Source of the DNA: Coturnix japonica
Lineage: Eukaryota > Chordata > Aves > Galliformes > Phasianidae
Direction of reading: 5' to 3'
Assembly: GCF_001577835.2 (NCBI RefSeq)
Contig: NC_029516.1
Coordinates: 68,682,186-68,746,185, forward strand
Length of the DNA: 64,000 nucleotides
Shown here: piece after piece, positions 24,201-34,072 of the stretch
How positions within the stretch are numbered: position 1 is the first letter of the stretch
Layout of the letters: every line of letters begins with the position of its first letter
Notes under the pieces: model-generated
Databases searched by the model: none
What the model was told of the DNA's origin: nothing
Seen by the model: the letters and a program-made list of their open reading frames with translations, nothing else
Program-made: the position numbers and the translations under genes

Positions 24201-27084
24201 AGGAACAAGCCATCAAATCAGGTGCTGGCTATTGGGGTAATACCTCTTGTTCAGTTGCTGGGATCTGTAGCAATGTGTCTGTGCATTTTGCCTGCCTAGA
24301 GGTTATAATCAAATATGTTAACCTATGCAAGAGACTTGATAAAGGGGGAAAAAATACACCTGCTATACTTGCATTTATGTTGTAACTGAATCATGTCAAA
24401 TGATATACATTATTTAGGAAGCTATAAAGGGTGACTTTCAGAAAATTTTTCCTCTGCCTGGAGAATTAAAGCATCCTCTTGTGGGAGGATATGGGGCTAG
24501 AGTTTTATTTCCTGTTTCTAGAACCCTCTGTTTCTTTCATTTCAGACAGACTCTCCTTTTCCTTCTGTAGGAGGACAAATACACTGGAGTCCCAAAACGA
24601 GCTCTCCAGCTTCCACAGACTTCTGGCATAGTACTCAGTCAGTGGATGTAGAACTGACAGCCTATGTACTCCTGGCATACCTCTCCAAGCCAAGACTGCA
24701 AGCAAGGGATATGACAACTGCAGCTGGTATTGTGGCGTGGCTGACCCAGCAGCAGAATGCCTATGGAGGCTTTGCATCCACTCAGGTAACAAGTAGCTCC
24801 GTGTGGATTCATCTACTTTTCCACTTGTAGTTGACAGGGCAAGTCTTATTGAGGTCTTCCTGTTCTGAGCTGGCCTCACTAGAGGTAATACTTTCAGGGA
24901 GGTGACTGTTTCTCCCTCTCTAGGACACAGTTGTTGCTCTGCAAGCCTTAGCAAAATATGCATCAAGGATGTTCAGCACATCAGGCCAAGCTCTTGTGAA
25001 GATGAAGTCACAGAGGGATTTTGGAAAGACATTCCAAATCACTCGTCAGAAACGGCTCCTTGTGCAGCATGCAGAACTGACAGAGATCCCAGGGCAGTTT
25101 TTGGTGCAAGTCCAAGGCAGAAGCTGTGTGTTTGCTCAGGTAAGGAGGTGATGTGAATGTGGGAGGGAGGAGAGGAGGAGAATTTTGCCTCTTCTTGTTA
25201 CATGAGATCATCATGCCTGGTCTGTCTTTTCCCTCACCTTGCAGATGGTGCTGAGGTACCATGAGCCAACTCCACAGACCACCAAAACCTTTAGTTTGCG
25301 TGTCAACACAAAGCTGGCCAACTGTAGCCAGGCCAATATGCATTTCCTCACCGTCCACATTCTTTCCAGGTAACCCTAAATAACTGTTTCTTCCTCTGGC
25401 AAGACATGCTTGCGGACTGAAACTGGAAAAGCCTCAGGACTGCAATGGAGGGAGTGGGCACAGGCAGGACAGAGGGTGAAGCTGGCAGGTGGAAGGGATG
25501 GGAAGAGAAATAGATGCCTTTGTCTTGGTCCCAGATAGGCTTCCTGGCTCAGGATCCTACACACAAGATGTGGTAGAGATGGAGTTGGGAGGGCTCTGGT
25601 GTTCCTAAATCAGATGTTCTGACTGTTTGCTGTTCTTCAGCTACACTGGCAGCAGAGTCACATCCAACATGGTGATCATGGAAGTCTCCTTGTTGTCTGG
25701 ATTTGTCCTGGCTTCAGGATCTAGGATGTTGGTAAGGGGTATGGAATAAGAAAAAGAGCATCCCTGGTAAATGTATCCCATGTTTGCTCCTATTGAGAAC
25801 TATTCATTTCAGGCCATGAGGTAATGACATTTGCAGGGCCCCTTTGCTACTGACATTGAACCAAAACCTTTCATTTCAATACATTTCCTGCAAGGGTCAG
25901 CTACAAGAGGTTCACCTTCTTCCACTGACACTATTCTGGACCAAAAGGATATGCTCTTGGATGTACTAAGTGCCAGCATTTGTTTGCAAGAAATTTTGAG
26001 GAAAGGCTTCTTAGAGAAGCTTTATTTCTAGCCAATAAGATGGATTTTTTTTTCCCCCAATTTATCTATGAAACTGAATGCTGAGTTATTCACACAACCC
26101 CCAGAAAGATATTTAAGAGCATTCTATTTGTTAGTGAGATAAGATAACAACAGTCTTTACTGGTACATGTTTAATGATCAGTCCTATATACAATGCACTG
26201 CCTTTTGTCCCCAGAGTGAGAGGTTCCTCTGAGAAGGGGCAGCATAGTTCATCCCTGAGATGAAGCTTGTAGGGAATTCCCCAAGAGGGACTACCGAAGA
26301 TAGAGCCAGTAAAACCCTTGTATATGCAAAAGACATAGTCCTACTCAGAGTCCAAATCCGAGTTATTCCATCAGTACAACAGTCCCTCAGGTCAGGACTC
26401 CCTAGGGGAATTGCTCACAAATTTCTTTCTGTTGTTGTTTCCTGTCCCAGCTGGAGCGCAAATCCATCATTAAGAAAGTAGAAGTGAAAGCTGATGTCAT
26501 CTACATTTATCTGGACAAGGTAAATGAAAATGACAGCATTAGATTTGTCGTAGTGAGAGCAGGAAGCCAGAGGACAAGGTACTGTGAGAAGCTCAAGGCC
26601 ATGGTAGAGAACATTGGTAGAACTGTGGTGAGAGGAAGCTTGCATGTTTTGTTTTGAGATTTAGCGTATGATTTTCCTCACATACTCCATTTCAAAAATC
26701 CTGAATCTCTAATAGATGAGAGAGATTTTGTACAGGAAAGAATTCAAGCTTAGGAAGATAAAGATGCGTTGACTTCTTCTTCCTTCCTTCCTTCCACTAG
26801 CTCAGTGATAAGTCTCAGACTTTTATTCTACAACTGGAACAAATGATTAAGGTGAAGAACTTGAAACCAACCATCATCAAAATCTATGATTACTACCAGC
26901 CAGGTGGGTTGCTGTTTTCCCTCCTACTCTGTGATTGGAAGCTGAATTCCTAGTTCTCTGGCTGTGTGCAAGCAAAGTCATTGAGCACTGTTCCTTGTGC
27001 ACATGTATGTTTGTGTAATTGTCTTCCTCATTTCCTTTTGCAGAGGAGCGAGCCTTGGCTGTCTACAGTGCTGTCTGTAGCTGA
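6228..27084 (+). CDS. Gene B: complete alpha-2-macroglobulin-like protease inhibitor (A2ML1-like)
   Basis: Thirty-five coding exons join in frame to 4302 bases, giving 1433 residues, the usual length for this secreted broad-range protease inhibitor family (about 1450). The start at 6228 has A at -3 and opens a signal peptide (about residues 1-18, MWIPFLLSCLGYTLG). The mature N-terminus QLMYLITLPAELSFPSSQRV matches the family pattern YLVTLPA...FPS..VCLDL. Order: macroglobulin domains to about residue 658, bait region about 677-714, thioester GCGEQN at 949-954, receptor-binding domain 1292-1433. The conserved Trp-rich ETWIWN follows the bait. Coordinates of the exons are in the block entries. 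Family function: bait cleavage triggers thioester attack and entrapment of the protease. Overall style is nearest human A2ML1; the exact bird paralogue is not assigned. No stop or frameshift interrupts it. Confidence 0.95.
10120..12241. other. Gene B intron 7, largely unassigned
   Basis: A 2.1 kb intron. Apart from the unnamed repeat at 11695-11885 I recognise nothing. The open frames on the - strand at 10786-11130 and 11989-12396 show no family signature. Confidence 0.5.
11695..11885 (-). repeat. Unnamed interspersed repeat, copy 3 of 3
   Basis: Read on the - strand it gives GAGCACAGGTGAAGGCAATT, then GGGGTGGAGCCTGGCTGCAC and AGACCTCATGTAAGGGCTGA. The same ordered blocks occur on the + strand at 28305-28410 and 30960-31180. 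Boundaries are approximate and I cannot assign the family. Confidence 0.7.
12834..12858. repeat. (AAAC)n simple repeat
   Basis: About five AAAC units followed by an A run, in intron 8 of gene B. Confidence 0.85.
13072..13095. repeat. (TA)n microsatellite
   Basis: Twelve alternating TA units preceded by GTATGTATG and followed by CACAC; likely length-polymorphic. Confidence 0.92.
17486..18343 (+). other. Gene B exons 17-18: bait region
   Basis: Exons 17486-17570 and 18229-18343. Exon 17 starts NMGLKVFSNLVIKKPTQC, the conserved lead-in to the bait (human A2M has MGLKAFTNSKIRKPKMC). The bait then runs from about residue 677 to 714, about 38 residues, and ends before SETWIWNLFF. It holds several basic residues (RTERK, RITKEQ, GRF) that could be cut by trypsin-like proteases. 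The FPE triplet that normally precedes TWIWD is replaced by LSE. Confidence 0.88.
17640..17862 (+). repeat. CR1 LINE 3' end within gene B intron 17
   Basis: CR1 tail blocks: GATTTTAGGAAGAATTTTTT, CCCAGAGAGGTTGTGGATGC, GCATTCAAGGACAGGTTGCA, GGAACTAGATGATCTTTAAG, ending CTATGATTTTATGATTCTGT. Same orientation as the gene. It separates the two bait exons. Confidence 0.93.
18654..20921 (+). other. Gene B exons 19-23: post-bait MG7 and CUB-leading region
   Basis: Exons 18654-18879, 19008-19134, 19683-19804, 20227-20281 and 20838-20921. Landmarks: [43 protein letters not shown], the cysteine-rich CQTCRDRECLC followed by FTWNVTATQL (an N-glycosylation sequon), and IHLPDNAVEGSASASVSI. Four of five exon lengths equal those of gene C (226, 127, 122, 84); exon 22 is 55 against 52. 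Confidence 0.93.
22091..22096 (+). promoter_or_regulatory. Non-canonical GC splice donor of gene B intron 24
   Basis: The exon ends AATG and the intron begins GCAAGT, the consensus of the rare GC-AG intron class. The intron is only 130 bases (22091-22220) and ends in CCCCAG. Using it keeps the frame into AYQTQLLYKRRDGSYS, as in gene C. Confidence 0.85.
23895..23911. repeat. T17 homopolymer
   Basis: Run of 17 T in gene B intron 27; I see no SINE or retrocopy body next to it. Confidence 0.9.
25245..27084 (+). other. Gene B exons 31-35: receptor-binding domain and stop
   Basis: Exons 25245-25369, 25641-25731, 26451-26519, 26801-26903 and 27044-27084 encode residues 1292-1433. Landmarks: MVLRYHEPTPQTTKTF, SNMVIMEVSLLSGFVLASGS, IYIYLDK, LKPTIIKIYDYYQP, ending VYSAVCS then TGA. 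At the positions of human A2M Lys1370 and Lys1374 the residues are Ser1358 (25714-25716) and Met1362. The stop codon is followed by G and then donor GTAGG at 27086, so a non-coding last exon is expected. Confidence 0.93.
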
Positions 27085-28140
27085 GGTAGGCAGCAAGTCC
27101 CTGTGAGGTTCAAAAAGTGTTATCACAAAATGATAGGTTTTGAGTGAGAGAGAGAATATCTGGGTAGAATGTAAATGATCTGAACTGGGAATTATGGTAA
27201 TCAGTGGAAAGTATATATCCAGAAAGAATGAGGAATAAGCAGTTGTCTGTAGCAGAGCATCTAGAACTAGACTAAGGACAATTCTGTAGCCAGAGACAGC
27301 TGAAAGACTCTGGTGGCCTCAAAATGGGTGTGAGGAAGGAAAGACTAAGCACAGCAACTGCACCACATGGCGTGAGAAGGCAGAGCTAATGAAGAGACTC
27401 CATTCCCTCCTGAACCCCTGCTATGCTCATTGCAGGGAAACAGGGATTCAGGGAGCCAAAGGAGCAAGCTGAAGCTGAGACAATGTAATATTTTCCTTTG
27501 TGGGATGACATAACTGGCAGTTGGAAAAAGAATGGCTTATCAGTAGCAGCTTGAGTTGAAGGCAAGTCTGGAACTATCCCCCCTGGAAGGACAAAGCAGA
27601 ATCTTAGCATAGAACATGCTGCATCCTGACATAATCCCAGAGAGCACTGTAGGAGTTTCCAGTTTTCCACTGGAGAGGGCCCGGGCAATTTTGGGTTGCA
27701 AGTTGCAACTGTACATTTTTTAATGGCCTGTGTCCTTTCTGCAAGCTCTTGTGCCACCAGCCCTTCTTTAAGGCAGTCTGCAAATAGTAATGCAGTATAA
27801 TTAAGACTGTTGAATTTATCCCAGTCCTCCCTTGCCTTTGACTGAAGCTTATGTGATGATCACAGTTATAAAGTTCAGACTGCCTTGATGGGTGTTTCCC
27901 ATGCAAGTCCGCTACTGGCAGTGTAGAGTTTTGCACTTTATGAAGGAATTATTTTACCCAGGTACTTCTAGGCATGATTTTCCTGGTTTGGGAGAAAAAT
28001 GCTGAAAAACACCGAGCAATCACTCAACCAGATCATTCTAGTTTCCTGACTTTTAATAAGAGACTAGGCATAGTTCTAGCATTTAAGAAGCTCAGGAGGT
28101 TATTTCAAGTATTTTCTCTTTGCTTCTAATCTCCACTTAG

Positions 28141-28270
28141 TAGCTATTAGCAGGAATGACAAGAGGACTGATGGTCACAGCGACTGCAGAGATTGCCTGT
28201 TCCTGTGGAGACAACAAAGGACAAAAAGCCTGTTTTCCTGAAATATTAAAACCAACCACTAGGAACTCAG
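28141..28270 (+). other. Possible terminal 3' UTR exon of gene B
   Basis: A plausible acceptor (CTCCACTTAG ending at 28140) is followed at 28245-28250 by the variant polyadenylation signal ATTAAA. Only splice-site and signal spacing support this; no sequence similarity to the gene A candidate exon was seen. Confidence 0.25.
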
Positions 28271-28304
28271 TGTGTTTTTTTTCTGTGCCTTGTGACCAAA
28301 TAGG

Positions 28305-28410
28305 ACTGCCAAGCTATCAAACACAGGTGATGGCAATTCACCTGTGCAACCAAAAAGGGTGGAATCTGGCTCCACCCCTTTTAGACCTCATTTTGAGGGC
28401 TGACTGTCAC
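28305..28410 (+). repeat. Unnamed interspersed repeat, copy 1 of 3
   Basis: Carries ACACAGGTGATGGCAATTCA, then GGCTCCACCCCTTTTAGACC and TCATTTTGAGGGCTGACTGT. It shares block order with 11695-11885 (opposite strand) and 30960-31180. A run of ATT units follows at 28452-28470. Confidence 0.7.
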
Positions 28411-30959
28411 TAAAGAAGGCATCCTTTTCTTCTTCTTTTTTATTTTTCATTTAATTATTATTATTATTATTTTTAATACCTCATTGTGCATATCTGAGAA
28501 TGGTCCTGCTGACTTTACAACAAGTGACTGTTTCCTGTCATGGCTTGGCAGCCAGTCCGAGGATGCAAAAAGCTCAACATTGAAAAGTCCGGTCCTGAAG
28601 TAAAGCTGAAGACAACATGTTGCATATACAGAGCTGGAAGTTTACATAATTGGAAGAAAAATGACAGGAATAGGAAATGTGTAGACTTGAGGGAAAGTAA
28701 ACACAATATAAAAGGCCAGGACTGGTGGTGGTAGGGCTCAGCACATTCAGCCTGTTCTCTGCTACACACTTGAACTCTGTCATGAACTGGATGCCTCAAA
28801 CTTTCCACTTCATGTTCAGTTCTCCCTTTCCTCATTTAACAACTAGGATACAGGAATTCACACTGCATGTTGAGAGCAGGAAACAATTAGAAAAAGCTAA
28901 GGGTGGAAAGTTTCTTTAAAATGGTCCTTGCATGCTTTTTACTCCCTTTCCATGCTACTCAGAACTACGCCTAAGAGAAAACAGGTGTTGGGCCCTCACC
29001 TATATGTTGGGGCTGTTCATGTTCATTGTAGCTGATCGCGTTTGTTTCTTCTGGAAGAGAATATGTACCAGTGATATAAATGTTCCAAAAAATGACAAAC
29101 GCAACCCAGAATTGTGCCTCTTTTTCTAGAAGAAATGATAGCTTAGAGGCCATGACTCCCCTCTGTTGTGACAAAGGAAAGCACTTCTATGTAAAAAAGA
29201 TTCTGAGCTGCAGATAGCCTGGATTCACCCATGTCATGGGACTTCTAATGTGGTGAAGCCATCAGTTCCAAATAGCTCTGGTATGGTGACAAATTTTTCA
29301 CTTTTTGAAGTAATAATGATTCCAGACATATTTCCAGATTTTCTCCCCACAGAAGACCGTGGAGAATGGAGGACAAATTATTACTGTCATTCCTTTAAAC
29401 TGTCCTTGCTATGGTCCCTATTTCTTAGTTATTTCTCACTAAGAAATTTCTCGCTAAATTTTTACGGACACTAAAGCAACAAGAAACCAAGGGTTATTCC
29501 CATTCATTCTGAAGTAATTGGCTTTCTGCATCCATATCTTCCCCTCGATCTTCTCCAAACCTTTGTCTTCCCCAAGGGATTGCCAAGACCTTTAATACAG
29601 TAGGTGCTTTTTACCCTTAGTTCCACCAGGCGGTGCTGTGGGAAGGAAATAACAGTTACAGGTCGAATGCTTTTTGTTAAGTCGCAGATCCTCTCTACCC
29701 TCAGTCCTTTTGTATTGCAGCTATCGGTGAGTCGTCCTTAGCAGCTCCCAGGGACTCACCCAACATCAAGAGTATTATCTACATTACCCAATACTGTTTG
29801 TAAGCACAAAAACCAAGCCTGAGACTAGCTGTCAACAATTAGCTGGGCCAAAAAATTGCAGAAGCAGCCCATAGGATTTTCAGAGTTATTAAAGTTTCTC
29901 TCCCCTTTACTTGTCATCTTATTGCTGGTAGTTAAGTTCTGATCCAAGGTGACAATTCGCAAGTTGACTATAGTGTAAAAGGACTGGCTGAAATGAAATC
30001 AAGGCTGTTGATAGGGATGGATATGCCAGTGTGCAAGAGAGTGTGGGCACAAACTAGAGCCAGATGCTCCTGGTCCTATGTTCAAAGCCTGCAATGAGCT
30101 GGCAGCCTGATGGAAAAACAAACAAATAAACAAATAAGGAAACAAAAAACAGTATTAGGAGGGGTTTCTCAGATGGCTGACTGCACTGGGGTAAAACAAC
30201 TCTTTTCTTGACATTGAACCTGCACTGAGGCCTGTAGTAGTGCCAAGAAAGACTACAAAGCATATGGAAAGACATGGGGAACAAACAGCTACATGCTGAA
30301 GTGATCTAAACTGCGTTAGCCTTCAGGACCATAGTCCTCTTCTGAGGACTTCCAACAGGGTGACCTGCAGGCACAACATAATTTGGGGTGAATTTTCAGA
30401 ATGGTTTCTAGAGGAGTAAAATATCAGTAGCACTACCTAGAAGAAAGTACCTGTGCAGGCTGAAGCAGGATTCAGTACCTGATTAATAAGGGTCCAAAGG
30501 AGGGCATATCTTCTAGCTTTACTGTTCAGCAAAAGCAGAATCCATGCACTATCCACCCCACTGTTAACCTTGAAAATATCCTCCTCACCTGGAAGCTTGT
30601 GCAATGAAACAAGCCAAGCTGAGAGTGGGTCTGAGTGATCAGACTCTCACTCCCACCTTTACTTTGCAATGCAATTGTAATATTGATTGGGACTGCTTGT
30701 TCTATGCTATGCTGGAGGCACACTGTCTCTAAGGAGTGGCAGTAGAGCTGAAATGATATTGCCATAACATAATTTCTTTTTAAAAAAAGCCAGGTAATGA
30801 AGTGGATTTTACAAAAAGGATGTGTTTTGACTGTGGGATTTGGGTTACTTTATATGGTTTCTTGTGGCTTCATTCCACAGTCATGATCAACATGTGGGCC
30901 AGATCACACAGTTTATATCTCATTGGTTGTTATAAGCATGTATAGAAAATCACAGCCTG
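28411..30959. other. Spacer between genes B and C, first part
   Basis: About 2.5 kb with an (ATT)n stretch at 28452-28470 and AAAC/AAAT-rich sequence at 30114-30140. No A2M-family exon, RNA gene or known transposon was recognised. Confidence 0.5.
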
Positions 30960-31180
30960 AACCTCTGATTAATCAGCTGAGGCAAGTGTTGGGTCTGCTG
31001 TGGGAGCACAGGTGAGAATAATCTAGCTGTGCTCCTGGAAGGGGTGGAGCTCAACTCCACCTCCTCTAAGACCTCATTTAAGGGCTGACCACCACCAAGG
31101 CAGCATCTCTTGGAGATTGTTTCCTGGTGGAGATTGCCCCAGCTTTTCCAGCCAAGGCATTGATACTGGTGAGTTTTCCT
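30960..31180 (+). repeat. Unnamed interspersed repeat, copy 2 of 3
   Basis: The longest copy. Blocks in order: GGGAGCACAGGTGAGAATAA, GGAAGGGGTGGAGCTCAACT, TCTAAGACCTCATTTAAGGG and CTCTTGGAGATTGTTTCCTG. The last block is also recognisable in the reverse-strand copy at 11695, so the family extends beyond the core. Confidence 0.7.
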
Positions 31181-33234
31181 TTACAGATAACCTTTTGAAT
31201 ATTTACCATCTTCATATTATTTGACCTTACGAAGCATTATCACTGAGTCTACGCTATGTGCTGCATACATGTATAAAAAGAGACGGTCACCACATACAGA
31301 ACTGGAAGTCAATATAAACAAGGAAGAAATTAAATTAGTAACCTGAGTTGCCTAAGATAAAGAGCTATATGGAAAAGCCAACATTCAAGGAGATCTGCAG
31401 TCTCTTATCCCAGAATTCTACTGCTTACTGTCTCTAGACTGAGTCAGCCAGCAGCACCTTTTACAGTATTTGGTCAGGGCCTGAAAAGATCAGAACAGCA
31501 ATGGAATGGTGACATTCATGGATTTGAACTGCTAGCAGTTCTGACCTGGAGCTCAGCAGAATTAACACACTGCTTTTCAAAGAACACCTACAGTAGATAC
31601 CTTGGACTCATTTTTGCCTTGTTTGTAAAGGCATCTAACTTTGCTTACTAAAGATTTTAATGTCAGCTTCTTACTGGGGAAAAAAAAACAAAGCCCAGTA
31701 AGAAATATATTCTGGAGCACAATAGGACATATGAGATGTTGGCAGGTCAGAATTAAACACGTGGAAAGCTGGCAGGGTTATCTGACCTGAGTCCTTGCAG
31801 AAATATACGGCCTAAACCCAAAACGTTAAAGTGAGAGCCACGTAGTAGGGAAAGCATGGTGAGGAGGGCACATGAAAATCAAGTGAAATCTCAGGCATAT
31901 AAGAAATGAAGTTCCTCTGGGAAAACATTCCTATCCTGTTCCTGTTGCCATGATACTCCCAAGGATGTCCCCCAGAGCAGATAATGTTCTCACAGAATGT
32001 TCCAGCCATGTGAGGCAGGAGAAGAATTCTGCCCCACAGAAGAGTGATTTTCCAAACAGCTGATTGCTGGTCAAATCCCTCCATGGAAATGTGAGCCTTT
32101 CCTCTGTTCCTTCTTTGCCTCTTTACTGGGTTTTTACTGAAAGCATCTTAATGGGCAAATTCATTCTTTGTGATATCAGTGAATTTTGGTTTAGGGTTGA
32201 ATTTCTTCTGTAGAACTTCCTTTTTTACTGCAACTTTACTCCTGCCCTTAAGCTTCTGGCCAGATCAACTCATGGCTCCATCAACTCAACGGCTCTGCCA
32301 GTTCCCCTCACTTCACCATGAAATAAGGGAAGAATTTTAGCACTTTAGTTTTCTTTCTGTTCCCATGTAATTCCATAAGCAGCCATCTCGGAGATGCAGA
32401 GCCATGGGGAATGCACCTGAAATTAGACTTGTTTTCTGTCCTGCAAGTTTTGGCTTGAACTCAAAACCTTGTTGATTTCAGAGAATCAAATATGTTCCCA
32501 GATCAATGACAGAGAGTGCTTTAAACCTGCAGATTATCTGAATATCAGTGCTAGGTTAAAGGCATATATTCTTGCTACATTACTTTGTGAGCTAAGAGAG
32601 TGGATACCAAACACACATACAGAGACCATGCCAAAGTAAATCCAGGAAACTGGGATCAAAGGGTGGGCAGGCAGAAAATTCATTCTATACTGTGCACCTT
32701 TGATTATGTTCTTCAAAAATGAAGCTAGGGCCAGGGCAGGACGAGGACATCCACCTTCAAATGAAGTTGTATCTAGAAGGCAAATAGGTTCAAGCCCTGC
32801 TCAGTTCAGCTGCCATTACTCCCATCCAGGTAAAGGAAAAGAAAAGGTTGCAGTGCCTGGTAGGACTTTGGAGGAGATAGGTGGTGGTGTCTGTGTAAGA
32901 ATACCTTTTGGCTGGATGAAGCTGGCAGAAAGCTGAACAACTAGCTTGGAGAGACTTGGTAAAATATGTGGAGCCTTAAAATATATTGCCTTCTTTGGAA
33001 AGCCCTTACAGTGGAGCCATAAGGGGTGCTTCAAATGGGTAGGTAGGAGCAGCCCTGCAGAAGGTTTCTGTGCTCAGGAAGATCAGACTTGACTTGGATG
33101 GATGAGTGAACAGAGGTGGTAATGAAGGGAAAGTAGGTGAATTGAGAGATTTTGAATTGAAGCATGGATGAAAAACTGTGTGAGGGGATGATCACTAACA
33201 AAGCACAGTAAGAGTACTAAGAATCATTTAGCTG
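31181..33234. other. Spacer between genes B and C, second part
   Basis: About 2 kb in which I recognise neither exons nor named repeats. Confidence 0.5.
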
Positions 33235-33770
33235 GGTAAAGAACTGCCTAGATGGCTGGGCTCTGAGTGGTAATAAATGGAGTCATATCCTGATGGCGAC
33301 CTACCACAGGTGGTGTTCCCCGGGGATCGGTATTGGGACCTATCCTGTTCAATACCTTTATTGATGACCTGGATGAGGCCATTGAATACATCCTCAGTAA
33401 GTTTGCAGATGACACCAAGTTGGCTGGAAGTGTTGATCTGAGGGATCTGGACAGGCTGGCTTGTATCAGAAAGTGTTGCTAACAGGAATAGGGAAGTAAC
33501 TGTACCTCTGTACTCAGCACTGGTGAGACTGTACCTTGAGTACTGTGTTCGGTTTTGGGCCTCTCACTATGAGAAGGACACTGAGGCCCTGGAACATGTT
33601 CAGAAATGATCAACAAGGCTGATGAGGGGTGACAAGCTGACATGTGACAAGCCTTAAGAGGAGTGGCTGAAGCAGCTGGGATTGTTCAGCTTATAGAAGA
33701 GGAGGTTCAGCGGTGACCTTATCGCTCTCTACAACTACCTGAAGGGAGACTGCGGTGAGGTGGGAGTCTG
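33235..33770 (+). repeat. CR1 LINE, reverse transcriptase part
   Basis: Translated pieces [20 protein letters not shown] and [11 protein letters not shown] are diagnostic of CR1 RT, including the catalytic-region FADDTK. An internal deletion near 33465-33480 joins DLDRL to a later block (TACTCAGCACTGGTGAGACT). It lies just upstream of the gene C promoter, in the same orientation. Confidence 0.94.
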
Positions 33771-33987
33771 GATTACATTTCACCTGCCTCACATCTCCCC
33801 CATGGTGCTCTAACACCCCATCACCTGGAATGCCATCTGAATTTAAATGTGAATGGAGAACTGTACTGTGTGGCCTTTACTCTGCCCTTGGTGGAAATAA
33901 GTAAATATTAGCTAGTGTCATTAGCCTGGTTGATGTAATCGTATAACAGCTTCCCTCCCCTCTTTGGACTTAGGAGCATCTGAGGGG

Positions 33988-33995
33988 TATATTTA
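33988..33995 (+). promoter_or_regulatory. Candidate TATA box of gene C
   Basis: TATATTTA lies 85 bases before the ATG at 34073. It predicts a start near 34018-34022 (CAGTACAGG) and a 5' UTR of only about 50 bases. Confidence 0.55.
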
Positions 33996-34072
33996 GGATT
34001 GCTCCAGCCCATCAGTACAGGCAATTCTCTGTCCTGTGAAGATCTTGGCAGCTGTCTGTCCCAGCCCAAGCA

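Larger units (their letters stand above)
21914..25139 (+). other. Gene B exons 24-30: thioester domain and flanking CUB
   Basis: Exons 21914-22090, 22221-22302, 23050-23206, 23589-23663, 24059-24221, 24571-24785 and 24924-25139. Exon 24 carries QMPHGCGEQNMV; the thioester Cys is codon 21973-21975 (residue 950) and the Gln is residue 953. Later landmarks: [69 protein letters not shown] and DTVVALQALAKYA, all standard for a folded thioester domain. It appears intact. Confidence 0.95.

Noticed and set aside
27386-27757. 123-residue open frame on the - strand after gene B
   Set aside because: No homology signature, no splice or promoter context; spacer DNA.
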